From contig CAMPDV010002039.1 of NCBI GenBank assembly GCA_946699065.1, forward strand, positions 1 through 64,000: a stretch of 64,000 nucleotides of DNA, read 5' to 3'. Below the pieces are notes generated by a model. It made no database searches. It was not told the DNA's origin and saw only the letters and a list, made by a program, of their open reading frames with translations. How positions within the stretch are numbered: the stretch's first letter is position 1; every line of letters starts with the position of its first letter. The stretch is from Loxodes magnus. Taxonomy: Eukaryota; Ciliophora; Karyorelictea; Loxodida; Loxodidae. Made by a program: the position numbers and the translations under genes. This document shows, in pieces, positions 21,801-36,800 of this stretch.

Positions 21801-24800
21801 GGACGTCAAGACAGGTACCTGTAAGACCATGAGTGGTCACACTAGTTATGTATATGCTGTGGCTATATCCAGTGATTCAGAGTTCATCGTATCGGGAAGT
21901 TTAGATAAGACGGTGAGACTATGGGACGTCAAGACAGGTACCTGTAAGACCATGAGTGGTCACACTAGTTATGTATATGCTGTGGCTATATCCAGTGATT
22001 CAGAGTTCATCGTATCGGGAAGTTTAGATAAGACGGTGAGACTATGGGACGTCAAGACAGGTACCTGTAAGACCATGAGTGGTCACACTAGTTATGTATA
22101 TGCTGTGGCTATATCCAGTGATTCAGAGTTCATCGTATCGGGAAGTTATGATTCTACGGTGAGACTATGGGACGTCAAGACAGGTACCTGTAAGACCATG
22201 AGTGGTCACACTAGTTATGTATATGCTGTGGCTATATCCAGTGATTCAGAGTTCATCGTATCGGGAAGTTATGATTCTACGGTGAGACTATGGGACTTCA
22301 TGACAGGTACCTGTAAGACCATGAGTGGTCACACTAGTTATGTATATGCTGTGGCTATATCCAGTGATTCAGAGTTCATCGTATCGGGGAGTTATGATTC
22401 TACGGTGAGACTATGGGACGTCAAGACAGGTACCTGTAAGACCATGAGTGGTCACACTAGTTATGTATATGCTGTGGCTATATCCAGTGATTCAGAGTTC
22501 ATCGTATCGGGAAGTTTAGATAAGACGGTGAGACTATGGGACGTCAAGACAGGTACCTGTAAGACCATGAGTGGTCACACTAGTTATGTATATGCTGTGG
22601 CTATATCCAGTGATTCAGAGTTCATCGTATCGGGAAGTTTAGATAAGACGGTGAGACTATGGGACGTCAAGACAGGTACCTGTAAGACCATGAGTGGTCA
22701 CACTAATTCTGTATATGTTGTGGCTATATCCAGTGATTCAGAGTTCATCGTATCGGGAAGTTATGAATCTACGGTGAGACTATGGGACGTCAAGACAGGT
22801 ACCTGTAAGACCATGAGTGGTCACACTAATTCTGTATATGTTGTGGCTATATCCAGTGATTCAGAGTTCATCGTATCGGGAAGTTATGATTCTACGGTGA
22901 GACTATGGGACGTCAAGACAGGTACCTGTAAGACCATGAGTGGTCACACTAGTTATGTATATGCTGTGGCTATATCCAGTGATTCAGAGTTCATCGTATC
23001 GGGGAGTTATGAATCTACGGTGAGACTATGGGACGTCAAGACAGGTACCTGTAAGACCATGAGTGGTCACACTAGTTATGTATATGCTGTGGCTATATCC
23101 AGTGATTCAGAGTTCATCGTATCGGGAAGTTTAGATAAGACGGTGAGACTATGGGACGTCAAGACAGGTACCTGTAAGACCATGAGTGGTCACACTAATT
23201 CTGTATATGTTGTGGCTATATCCAGTGATTCAGAGTTCATCGTATCGGGGAGTTATGATTCTACGGTGAGACTATGGGACGTCAAGACAGGTACCTGTAA
23301 GACCATGAGTGGTCACACTAGTTATGTATATGCTGTGGCTATATCCAGTGATTCAGAGTTCATCGTATCGGGGAGTTATGATTCTACGGTGAGACTATGG
23401 GACGTCAAGACAGGTACCTGTAAGACCATGAGTGGTCACACTAGTTATGTATATGCTGTGGCTATATCCAGTGATTCAGAGTTCATCGTATCGGGGAGTT
23501 ATGATTCTACGGTGAGACTATGGGACGTCAAGACAGGTACCTGTAAGACCATGAGTGGTCACACTAGTTATGTATATGCTGTGGCTATATCCAGTGATTC
23601 AGAGTTCATCGTATCGGGGAGTTATGATTCTACGGTGAGACTATGGGACGTCAAGACAGGTACCTGTAAGACCATGAGTGGTCACACTAATTCTGTATAT
23701 GTTTTGACTATATCCAGTGATTCAGAGTTCATCGTATCGGGAAGTTTAGATAAGACGGTGAGACTATGGGACGTCAAGACAGGTACCTGTAAGACCATGA
23801 GTGGTCACACTAGTTATGTATATGCTGTGGCTATATCCAGTGATTCAGAGTTCATCGTATCGGGGAGTTATGATTCTACGGTGAGACTATGGGACGTCAA
23901 GACAGGTACCTGTAAGACCATGAGTGGTCACACTAGTTATGTATATGCTGTGGCTATATCCAGTGATTCAGAGTTCATCGTATCGGGAAGTTTAGATAAG
24001 ACGGTGAGACTATGGGACGTCAAGACAGGTACCTGTAAGACCATGAGTGGTCACACTAGTTATGTATATGCTGTGGCTATATCCAGTGATTCAGAGTTCA
24101 TCGTATCGGGGAGTTATGATTCTACGGTGAGACTATGGGACGTCAAGACAGGTACCTGTAAGACCATGAGTGGTCACACTAGTTATGTATATGCTGTGGC
24201 TATATCCAGTGATTCAGAGTTCATCGTATCGGGAAGTTATGAATCTACGGTGAGACTATGGGACGTCAAGACAGGTACCTGTAAGACCATGAGTGGTCAC
24301 ACTAGTTATGTATATGCTGTGGCTATATCCAGTGATTCAGAGTTCATCGTATCGGGAAGTGATGATTCTACGGTGAGACTATGGGACGTCAAGACAGGTA
24401 CCTGTAAGACCATGAGTGGTCACACTAATTCTGTATATGTTTTGACTATATCCAGTGATTCAGAGTTCATCGTATCGGGAAGTTTAGATAAGACGGTGAG
24501 ACTATGGGACGTCAAGACAGGTACCTGTAAGACCATGAGTGGTCACACTAGTTATGTATATGTTTTGACTATATCCAGTGATTCAGAGTTCATCGTATCG
24601 GGAAGTTTAGATAAGACGGTGAGACTATGGGACGTCAAGACAGGTACCTGTAAGACCATGAGTGGTCACACTAGTTATGTATATGCTGTGGCTATATCCA
24701 GTGATTCAGAGTTCATCGTATCGGGAAGTTATGATTCTACGGTGAGACTATGGGACGTCAAGACAGGTACCTGTAAGACCATGAGTGGTCACACTAGTTA

Positions 24801-27800
24801 TGTATATGCTGTGGCTATATCCAGTGATTCAGAGTTCATCGTATCGGGGAGTTATGAATCTACGGTGAGACTATGGGACGTCAAGACAGGTACCTGTAAG
24901 ACCATGAGTGGTCACACTAGTTATGTATATGCTGTGGCTATATCCAGTGATTCAGAGTTCATCGTATCGGGAAGTTTAGATAAGACGGTGAGACTATGGG
25001 ACGTCAAGACAGGTACCTGTAAGACCATGAGTGGTCACACTAGTTATGTATATGCTGTGGCTATATCCAGTGATTCAGAGTTCATCGTATCGGGAAGTTA
25101 TGATTCTACGGTGAGACTATGGGACGTCAAGACAGGTACCTGTAAGACCATGAGTGGTCACACTAATTCTGTATATGTTTTGACTATATCCAGTGATTCA
25201 GAGTTCATCGTATCGGGAAGTTTAGATAAGACGGTGAGACTATGGGACGTCAAGACAGGTACCTGTAAGACCATGAGTGGTCACACTAGTTATGTATATG
25301 CTGTGGCTATATCCAGTGATTCAGAGTTCATCGTATCGGGAAGTGATGATTCTACGGTGAGACTATGGGACTTCATGACAGGTACCTGTAAGACCATGAG
25401 TGGTCACACTAGTTATGTATATGCTGTGGCTATATCCAGTGATTCAGAGTTCATCGTATCGGGAAGTTATGAATCTACGGTGAGACTATGGGACGTCAAG
25501 ACAGGTACCTGTAAGACCATGAGTGGTCACACTAGTTATGTATATGCTGTGGCTATATCCAGTGATTCAGAGTTCATCGTATCGGGAAGTGATGATTCTA
25601 CGGTGAGACTATGGGACGTCAAGACAGGTACCTGTAAGACCATGAGTGGTCACACTAGTTATGTATATGTTTTGACTATATCCAGTGATTCAGAGTTCAT
25701 CGTATCGGGAAGTTTAGATAAGACGGTGAGACTATGGGACGTCAAGACAGGTACCTGTAAGACCATGAGTGGTCACACTAGTTATGTATATGCTGTGGCT
25801 ATATCCAGTGATTCAGAGTTCATCGTATCGGGAAGTTATGATTCTACGGTGAGACTATGGGACGTCAAGACAGGTACCTGTAAGACCATGAGTGGTCACA
25901 CTAGTTATGTATATGCTGTGGCTATATCCAGTGATTCAGAGTTCATCGTATCGGGGAGTTATGAATCTACGGTGAGACTATGGGACGTCAAGACAGGTAC
26001 CTGTAAGACCATGAGTGGTCACACTAGTTATGTATATGCTGTGGCTATATCCAGTGATTCAGAGTTCATCGTATCGGGAAGTTTAGATAAGACGGTGAGA
26101 CTATGGGACGTCAAGACAGGTACCTGTAAGACCATGAGTGGTCACACTAGTTATGTATATGCTGTGGCTATATCCAGTGATTCAGAGTTCATCGTATCGG
26201 GAAGTTATGATTCTACGGTGAGACTATGGGACGTCAAGACAGGTACCTGTAAGACCATGAGTGGTCACACTAGTTATGTATATGCTGTGGCTATATCCAG
26301 TGATTCAGAGTTCATCGTATCGGGGAGTTATGAATCTACGGTGAGACTATGGGACGTCAAGACAGGTACCTGTAAGACCATGAGTGGTCACACTAGTTAT
26401 GTATATGCTGTGGCTATATCCAGTGATTCAGAGTTCATCGTATCGGGAAGTTTAGATAAGACGGTGAGACTATGGGACGTCAAGACAGGTACCTGTAAGA
26501 CCATGAGTGGTCACACTAGTTATGTATATGCTGTGGCTATATCCAGTGATTCAGAGTTCATCGTATCGGGGAGTTATGATTCTACGGTGAGACTATGGGA
26601 CGTCAAGACAGGTACCTGTAAGACCATGAGTGGTCACACTAGTTATGTATATGCTGTGGCTATATCCAGTGATTCAGAGTTCATCGTATCGGGAAGTGAT
26701 GATTCTACGGTGAGACTATGGGACGTCAAGACAGGTACCTGTAAGACCATGAGTGGTCACACTAGTTATGTATATGTTTTGACTATATCCAGTGATTCAG
26801 AGTTCATCGTATCGGGAAGTTTAGATAAGACGGTGAGACTATGGGACGTCAAGACAGGTACCTGTAAGACCATGAGTGGTCACACTAGTTATGTATATGC
26901 TGTGGCTATATCCAGTGATTCAGAGTTCATCGTATCGGGAAGTTATGATTCTACGGTGAGACTATGGGACGTCAAGACAGGTACCTGTAAGACCATGAGT
27001 GGTCACACTAGTTATGTATATGCTGTGGCTATATCCAGTGATTCAGAGTTCATCGTATCGGGGAGTTATGAATCTACGGTGAGACTATGGGACGTCAAGA
27101 CAGGTACCTGTAAGACCATGAGTGGTCACACTAGTTATGTATATGCTGTGGCTATATCCAGTGATTCAGAGTTCATCGTATCGGGAAGTTTAGATAAGAC
27201 GGTGAGACTATGGGACGTCAAGACAGGTACCTGTAAGACCATGAGTGGTCACACTAGTTATGTATATGCTGTGGCTATATCCAGTGATTCAGAGTTCATC
27301 GTATCGGGGAGTTATGATTCTACGGTGAGACTATGGGACGTCAAGACAGGTACCTGTAAGACCATGAGTGGTCACACTAGTTATGTATATGCTGTGGCTA
27401 TATCCAGTGATTCAGAGTTCATCGTATCGGGAAGTTTAGATAAGACGGTGAGACTATGGGACGTCAAGACAGGTACCTGTAAGACCATGAGTGGTCACAC
27501 TAGTTATGTATATGCTGTGGCTATATCCAGTGATTCAGAGTTCATCGTATCGGGAAGTTTAGATAAGACGGTGAGACTATGGGACGTCAAGACAGGTACC
27601 TGTAAGACCATGAGTGGTCACACTAGTTATGTATATGCTGTGGCTATATCCAGTGATTCAGAGTTCATCGTATCGGGAAGTTATGATTCTACGGTGAGAC
27701 TATGGGACGTCAAGACAGGTACCTGTAAGACCATGAGTGGTCACACTAGTTATGTATATGCTGTGGCTATATCCAGTGATTCAGAGTTCATCGTATCGGG

Positions 27801-30800
27801 AAGTTATGATTCTACGGTGAGACTATGGGACGTCAAGACAGGTACCTGTAAGACCATGAGTGGTCACACTAGTTATGTATATGCTGTGGCTATATCCAGT
27901 GATTCAGAGTTCATCGTATCGGGGAGTTATGAATCTACGGTGAGACTATGGGACGTCAAGACAGGTACCTGTAAGACCATGAGTGGTCACACTAGTTATG
28001 TATATGCTGTGGCTATATCCAGTGATTCAGAGTTCATCGTATCGGGAAGTTTAGATAAGACGGTGAGACTATGGGACGTCAAGACAGGTACCTGTAAGAC
28101 CATGAGTGGTCACACTAGTTATGTATATGCTGTGGCTATATCCAGTGATTCAGAGTTCATCGTATCGGGAAGTTATGATTCTACGGTGAGACTATGGGAC
28201 GTCAAGACAGGTACCTGTAAGACCATGAGTGGTCACACTAGTTATGTATATGCTGTGGCTATATCCAGTGATTCAGAGTTCATCGTATCGGGGAGTTATG
28301 AATCTACGGTGAGACTATGGGACGTCAAGACAGGTACCTGTAAGACCATGAGTGGTCACACTAGTTATGTATATGCTGTGGCTATATCCAGTGATTCAGA
28401 GTTCATCGTATCGGGAAGTTTAGATAAGACGGTGAGACTATGGGACGTCAAGACAGGTACCTGTAAGACCATGAGTGGTCACACTAGTTATGTATATGCT
28501 GTGGCTATATCCAGTGATTCAGAGTTCATCGTATCGGGGAGTTATGATTCTACGGTGAGACTATGGGACGTCAAGACAGGTACCTGTAAGACCATGAGTG
28601 GTCACACTAGTTATGTATATGCTGTGGCTATATCCAGTGATTCAGAGTTCATCGTATCGGGAAGTGATGATTCTACGGTGAGACTATGGGACGTCAAGAC
28701 AGGTACCTGTAAGACCATGAGTGGTCACACTAGTTATGTATATGTTTTGACTATATCCAGTGATTCAGAGTTCATCGTATCGGGAAGTTTAGATAAGACG
28801 GTGAGACTATGGGACGTCAAGACAGGTACCTGTAAGACCATGAGTGGTCACACTAGTTATGTATATGCTGTGGCTATATCCAGTGATTCAGAGTTCATCG
28901 TATCGGGAAGTTATGATTCTACGGTGAGACTATGGGACGTCAAGACAGGTACCTGTAAGACCATGAGTGGTCACACTAGTTATGTATATGCTGTGGCTAT
29001 ATCCAGTGATTCAGAGTTCATCGTATCGGGGAGTTATGAATCTACGGTGAGACTATGGGACGTCAAGACAGGTACCTGTAAGACCATGAGTGGTCACACT
29101 AGTTATGTATATGCTGTGGCTATATCCAGTGATTCAGAGTTCATCGTATCGGGAAGTTTAGATAAGACGGTGAGACTATGGGACGTCAAGACAGGTACCT
29201 GTAAGACCATGAGTGGTCACACTAGTTATGTATATGCTGTGGCTATATCCAGTGATTCAGAGTTCATCGTATCGGGGAGTTATGATTCTACGGTGAGACT
29301 ATGGGACGTCAAGACAGGTACCTGTAAGACCATGAGTGGTCACACTAGTTATGTATATGCTGTGGCTATATCCAGTGATTCAGAGTTCATCGTATCGGGA
29401 AGTTTAGATAAGACGGTGAGACTATGGGACGTCAAGACAGGTACCTGTAAGACCATGAGTGGTCACACTAGTTATGTATATGCTGTGGCTATATCCAGTG
29501 ATTCAGAGTTCATCGTATCGGGAAGTTTAGATAAGACGGTGAGACTATGGGACGTCAAGACAGGTACCTGTAAGACCATGAGTGGTCACACTAGTTATGT
29601 ATATGCTGTGGCTATATCCAGTGATTCAGAGTTCATCGTATCGGGAAGTTATGATTCTACGGTGAGACTATGGGACGTCAAGACAGGTACCTGTAAGACC
29701 ATGAGTGGTCACACTAGTTATGTATATGCTGTGGCTATATCCAGTGATTCAGAGTTCATCGTATCGGGAAGTTATGATTCTACGGTGAGACTATGGGACT
29801 TCATGACAGGTACCTGTAAGACCATGAGTGGTCACACTAGTTATGTATATGCTGTGGCTATATCCAGTGATTCAGAGTTCATCGTATCGGGGAGTTATGA
29901 TTCTACGGTGAGACTATGGGACGTCAAGACAGGTACCTGTAAGACCATGAGTGGTCACACTAGTTATGTATATGCTGTGGCTATATCCAGTGATTCAGAG
30001 TTCATCGTATCGGGAAGTTTAGATAAGACGGTGAGACTATGGGACGTCAAGACAGGTACCTGTAAGACCATGAGTGGTCACACTAGTTATGTATATGCTG
30101 TGGCTATATCCAGTGATTCAGAGTTCATCGTATCGGGAAGTTTAGATAAGACGGTGAGACTATGGGACGTCAAGACAGGTACCTGTAAGACCATGAGTGG
30201 TCACACTAATTCTGTATATGTTGTGGCTATATCCAGTGATTCAGAGTTCATCGTATCGGGAAGTTATGAATCTACGGTGAGACTATGGGACGTCAAGACA
30301 GGTACCTGTAAGACCATGAGTGGTCACACTAGTTATGTATATGCTGTGGCTATATCCAGTGATTCAGAGTTCATCGTATCGGGAAGTTTAGATAAGACGG
30401 TGAGACTATGGGACGTCAAGACAGGTACCTGTAAGACCATGAGTGGTCACACTAATTCTGTATATGTTTTGACTATATCCAGTGATTCAGAGTTCATCGT
30501 ATCGGGAAGTTTAGATAAGACGGTGAGACTATGGGACGTCAAGACAGGTACCTGTAAGACCATGAGTGGTCACACTAGTTATGTATATGCTGTGGCTATA
30601 TCCAGTGATTCAGAGTTCATCGTATCGGGGAGTTATGATTCTACGGTGAGACTATGGGACGTCAAGACAGGTACCTGTAAGACCATGAGTGGTCACACTA
30701 GTTATGTATATGCTGTGGCTATATCCAGTGATTCAGAGTTCATCGTATCGGGGAGTTATGATTCTACGGTGAGACTATGGGACGTCAAGACAGGTACCTG

Positions 30801-33800
30801 TAAGACCATGAGTGGTCACACTAGTTATGTATATGCTGTGGCTATATCCAGTGATTCAGAGTTCATCGTATCGGGGAGTTATGATTCTACGGTGAGACTA
30901 TGGGACTTCATGACAGGTACCTGTAAGACCATGAGTGGTCACACTAGTTATGTATATGCTGTGGCTATATCCAGTGATTCAGAGTTCATCGTATCGGGGA
31001 GTTATGATTCTACGGTGAGACTATGGGACGTCAAGACAGGTACCTGTAAGACCATGAGTGGTCACACTAGTTATGTATATGCTGTGGCTATATCCAGTGA
31101 TTCAGAGTTCATCGTATCGGGAAGTTTAGATAAGACGGTGAGACTATGGGACGTCAAGACAGGTACCTGTAAGACCATGAGTGGTCACACTAGTTATGTA
31201 TATGCTGTGGCTATATCCAGTGATTCAGAGTTTTTCGTATCGGGAAGTTATGATTCTACGGTGAGACTATGGGACGTCAAGACAGGTACCTGTAAGACCA
31301 TGAGTGGTCACACTAGTTATGTATATGCTGTGGCTATATCCAGTGATTCAGAGTTCATCGTATCGGGAAGTTATGATTCTACGGTGAGACTATGGGACGT
31401 CAAGACAGGTACCTGTAAGACCATGAGTGGTCACACTAGTTATGTATATGCTGTGGCTATATCCAGTGATTCAGAGTTCATCGTATCGGGAAGTTATGAT
31501 TCTACGGTGAGACTATGGGACGTCAAGACAGGTACCTGTAAGACCATGAGTGGTCACACTAGTTATGTATATGCTGTGGCTATATCCAGTGATTCAGAGT
31601 TCATCGTATCGGGGAGTTATGATTCTACGGTGAGACTATGGGACGTCAAGACAGGTACCTGTAAGACCATGAGTGGTCACACTAGTTATGTATATGCTGT
31701 GGCTATATCCAGTGATTCAGAGTTCATCGTATCGGGAAGTTATGATTCTACGGTGAGACTATGGGACGTCAAGACAGGTACCTGTAAGACCATGAGTGGT
31801 CACACTAGTTATGTATATGCTGTGGCTATATCCAGTGATTCAGAGTTCATCGTATCGGGAAGTTATGATTCTACGGTGAGACTATGGGACGTCAAGACAG
31901 GTACCTGTAAGACCATGAGTGGTCACACTAGTTATGTATATGCTGTGGCTATATCCAGTGATTCAGAGTTCATCGTATCGGGAAGTTTAGATAAGACGGT
32001 GAGACTATGGGACGTCAAGACAGGTACCTGTAAGACCATGAGTGGTCACACTAGTTATGTATATGCTGTGGCTATATCCAGTGATTCAGAGTTCATCGTA
32101 TCGGGGAGTTATGATTCTACGGTGAGACTATGGGACGTCAAGACAGGTACCTGTAAGACCATGAGTGGTCACACTAGTTATGTATATGCTGTGGCTATAT
32201 CCAGTGATTCAGAGTTCATCGTATCGGGAAGTTATGATTCTACGGTGAGACTATGGGACGTCAAGACAGGTACCTGTAAGACCATGAGTGGTCACACTAG
32301 TTATGTATATGCTGTGGCTATATCCAGTGATTCAGAGTTCATCGTATCGGGAAGTTATGATTCTACGGTGAGACTATGGGACGTCAAGACAGGTACCTGT
32401 AAGACCATGAGTGGTCACACTAGTTATGTATATGCTGTGGCTATATCCAGTGATTCAGAGTTCATCGTATCGGGAAGTTATGATTCTACGGTGAGACTAT
32501 GGGACGTCAAGACAGGTACCTGTAAGACCATGAGTGGTCACACTAGTTATGTATATGCTGTGGCTATATCCAGTGATTCAGAGTTCATCGTATCGGGAAG
32601 TTATGATTCTACGGTGAGACTATGGGACGTCAAGACAGGTACCTGTAAGACCATGAGTGGTCACACTAGTTATGTATATGCTGTGGCTATATCCAGTGAT
32701 TCAGAGTTCATCGTATCGGGAAGTTATGATTCTACGGTGAGACTATGGGACGTCAAGACAGGTACCTGTAAGACCATGAGTGGTCACACTAGTTATGTAT
32801 ATGCTGTGGCTATATCCAGTGATTCAGAGTTCATCGTATCGGGAAGTTATGATTCTACGGTGAGACTATGGGACGTCAAGACAGGTACCTGTAAGACCAT
32901 GAGTGGTCACACTAGTTATGTATATGCTGTGGCTATATCCAGTGATTCAGAGTTCATCGTATCGGGAAGTGATGATTCTACGGTGAGACTATGGGACGTC
33001 AAGACAGGTACCTGTAAGACCATGAGTGGTCACACTAGTTATGTATATGCTGTGGCTATATCCAGTGATTCAGAGTTCATCGTATCGGGAAGTTATGATT
33101 CTACGGTGAGACTATGGGACGTCAAGACAGGTACCTGTAAGACCATGAGTGGTCACACTAGTTATGTATATGCTGTGGCTATATCCAGTGATTCAGAGTT
33201 CATCGTATCGGGGAGTTATGATTCTACGGTGAGACTATGGGACGTCAAGACAGGTACCTGTAAGACCATGAGTGGTCACACTAGTTATGTATATGCTGTG
33301 GCTATATCCAGTGATTCAGAGTTCATCGTATCGGGAAGTTATGATTCTACGGTGAGACTATGGGACGTCAAGACAGGTACCTGTAAGACCATGAGTGGTC
33401 ACACTAGTTATGTATATGCTGTGGCTATATCCAGTGATTCAGAGTTCATCGTATCGGGAAGTTATGATTCTACGGTGAGACTATGGGACGTCAAGACAGG
33501 TACCTGTAAGACCATGAGTGGTCACACTAGTTATGTATATGCTGTGGCTATATCCAGTGATTCAGAGTTCATCGTATCGGGAAGTGATGATTCTACGGTG
33601 AGACTATGGGACGTCAAGACAGGTACCTGTAAGACCATGAGTGGTCACACTAGTTATGTATATGCTGTGGCTATATCCAGTGATTCAGAGTTCATCGTAT
33701 CGGGAAGTTATGATTCTACGGTGAGACTATGGGACGTCAAGACAGGTACCTGTAAGACCATGAGTGGTCACACTAGTTATGTATATGCTGTGGCTATATC

Positions 33801-36800
33801 CAGTGATTCAGAGTTCATCGTATCGGGAAGTTATGATTCTACGGTGAGACTATGGGACGTCAAGACAGGTACCTGTAAGACCATGAGTGGTCACACTAGT
33901 TATGTATATGCTGTGGCTATATCCAGTGATTCAGAGTTCATCGTATCGGGAAGTTATGATTCTACGGTGAGACTATGGGACGTCAAGACAGGTACCTGTA
34001 AGACCATGAGTGGTCACACTAGTTATGTATATGCTGTGGCTATATCCAGTGATTCAGAGTTCATCGTATCGGGAAGTTATGATTCTACGGTGAGACTATG
34101 GGACGTCAAGACAGGTACCTGTAAGACCATGAGTGGTCACACTAGTTATGTATATGCTGTGGCTATATCCAGTGATTCAGAGTTCATCGTATCGGGAAGT
34201 TATGATTCTACGGTGAGACTATGGGACGTCAAGACAGGTACCTGTAAGACCATGAGTGGTCACACTAGTTATGTATATGCTGTGGCTATATCCAGTGATT
34301 CAGAGTTCATCGTATCGGGAAGTTATGATTCTACGGTGAGACTATGGGACGTCAAGACAGGTACCTGTAAGACCATGAGTGGTCACACTAGTTATGTATA
34401 TGCTGTGGCTATATCCAGTGATTCAGAGTTCATCGTATCGGGAAGTTTAGATAAGACGGTGAGACTATGGGACGTCAAGACAGGTACCTGTAAGACCATG
34501 AGTGGTCACACTAGTTATGTATATGCTGTGGCTATATCCAGTGATTCAGAGTTCATCGTATCGGGAAGTTATGATTCTACGGTGAGACTATGGGACGTCA
34601 AGACAGGTACCTGTAAGACCATGAGTGGTCACACTAGTTATGTATATGCTGTGGCTATATCCAGTGATTCAGAGTTCATCGTATCGGGAAGTTATGATTC
34701 TACGGTGAGACTATGGGACGTCAAGACAGGTACCTGTAAGACCATGAGTGGTCACACTAGTTATGTATATGCTGTGGCTATATCCAGTGATTCAGAGTTC
34801 ATCGTATCGGGAAGTTTAGATAAGACGGTGAGACTATGGGACGTCAAGACAGGTACCTGTAAGACCATGAGTGGTCACACTAGTTATGTATATGCTGTGG
34901 CTATATCCAGTGATTCAGAGTTTTTCGTATCGGGAAGTTATGATTCTACGGTGAGACTATGGGACGTCAAGACAGGTACCTGTAAGACCATGAGTGGTCA
35001 CACTAGTTATGTATATGCTGTGGCTATATCCAGTGATTCAGAGTTCATCGTATCGGGAAGTTATGATTCTACGGTGAGACTATGGGACGTCAAGACAGGT
35101 ACCTGTAAGACCATGAGTGGTCACACTAGTTATGTATATGCTGTGGCTATATCCAGTGATTCAGAGTTCATCGTATCGGGGAGTTATGAATCTACGGTGA
35201 GACTATGGGACGTCAAGACAGGTACCTGTAAGACCATGAGTGGTCACACTAGTTATGTATATGCTGTGGCTATATCCAGTGATTCAGAGTTCATCGTATC
35301 GGGAAGTTTAGATAAGACGGTGAGACTATGGGACGTCAAGACAGGTACCTGTAAGACCATGAGTGGTCACACTAGTTATGTATATGCTGTGGCTATATCC
35401 AGTGATTCAGAGTTCATCGTATCGGGAAGTTTAGATAAGACGGTGAGACTATGGGACTTCATGACAGGTACCTGTAAGACCATGAGTGGTCACACTAGTT
35501 ATGTATATGCTGTGGCTATATCCAGTGATTCAGAGTTCATCGTATCGGGAAGTTATGAATCTACGGTGAGACTATGGGACGTCAAGACAGGTACCTGTAA
35601 GACCATGAGTGGTCACACAGATTCTTTATATGCTGTGGCTATATCCAGTGATTCAGAGTTCATCGTATCGGGAAGTTTAGATAAGACGGTGAGACTATGG
35701 GACGTCAAGACAGGTACCTGTAAGACCATGAGTGGTCACACTAGTTATGTATATGCTGTGGCTATATCCAGTGATTCAGAGTTCATCGTATCGGGAAGTT
35801 ATGATTCTACGGTGAGACTATGGGACGTCAAGACAGGTACCTGTAAGACCATGAGTGGTCACACTAGTTATGTATATGCTGTGGCTATATCCAGTGATTC
35901 AGAGTTCATCGTATCGGGGAGTTATGATTCTACGGTGAGACTATGGGACGTCAAGACAGGTACCTGTAAGACCATGAGTGGTCACACTAGTTATGTATAT
36001 GCTGTGGCTATATCCAGTGATTCAGAGTTCATCGTATCGGGAAGTTTAGATAAGACGGTGAGACTATGGGACGTCAAGACAGGTACCTGTAAGACCATGA
36101 GTGGTCACACTAGTTATGTATATGCTGTGGCTATATCCAGTGATTCAGAGTTCATCGTATCGGGAAGTTATGATTCTACGGTGAGACTATGGGACTTCAT
36201 GACAGGTACCTGTAAGACCATGAGTGGTCACACTAGTTATGTATATGCTGTGGCTATATCCAGTGATTCAGAGTTCATCGTATCGGGGAGTTTAGATAAG
36301 ACGGTGAGACTATGGGACGTCAAGACAGGTACCTGTAAGACCATGAGTGGTCACACTAGTTATGTATATGCTGTGGCTATATCCAGTGATTCAGAGTTCA
36401 TCGTATCGGGGAGTTTAGATAAGACGGTGAGACTATGGGACGTCAAGACAGGTACCTGTAAGACCATGAGTGGTCACACTAGTTATGTATATGCTGTGGC
36501 TATATCCAGTGATTCAGAGTTCATCGTATCGGGGAGTTATGAATCTACGGTGAGACTATGGGACGTCAAGACAGGTACCTGTAAGACCATGAGTGGTCAC
36601 ACTAGTTATGTATATGCTGTGGCTATATCCAGTGATTCAGAGTTCATCGTATCGGGAAGTTATGAATCTACGGTGAGACTATGGGACGTCAAGACAGGTA
36701 CCTGTAAGACCATGAGTGGTCACACTAGTTATGTATATGTTTTGACTATATCCAGTGATTCAGAGTTCATCGTATCGGGAAGTTTAGATAAGACGGTGAG

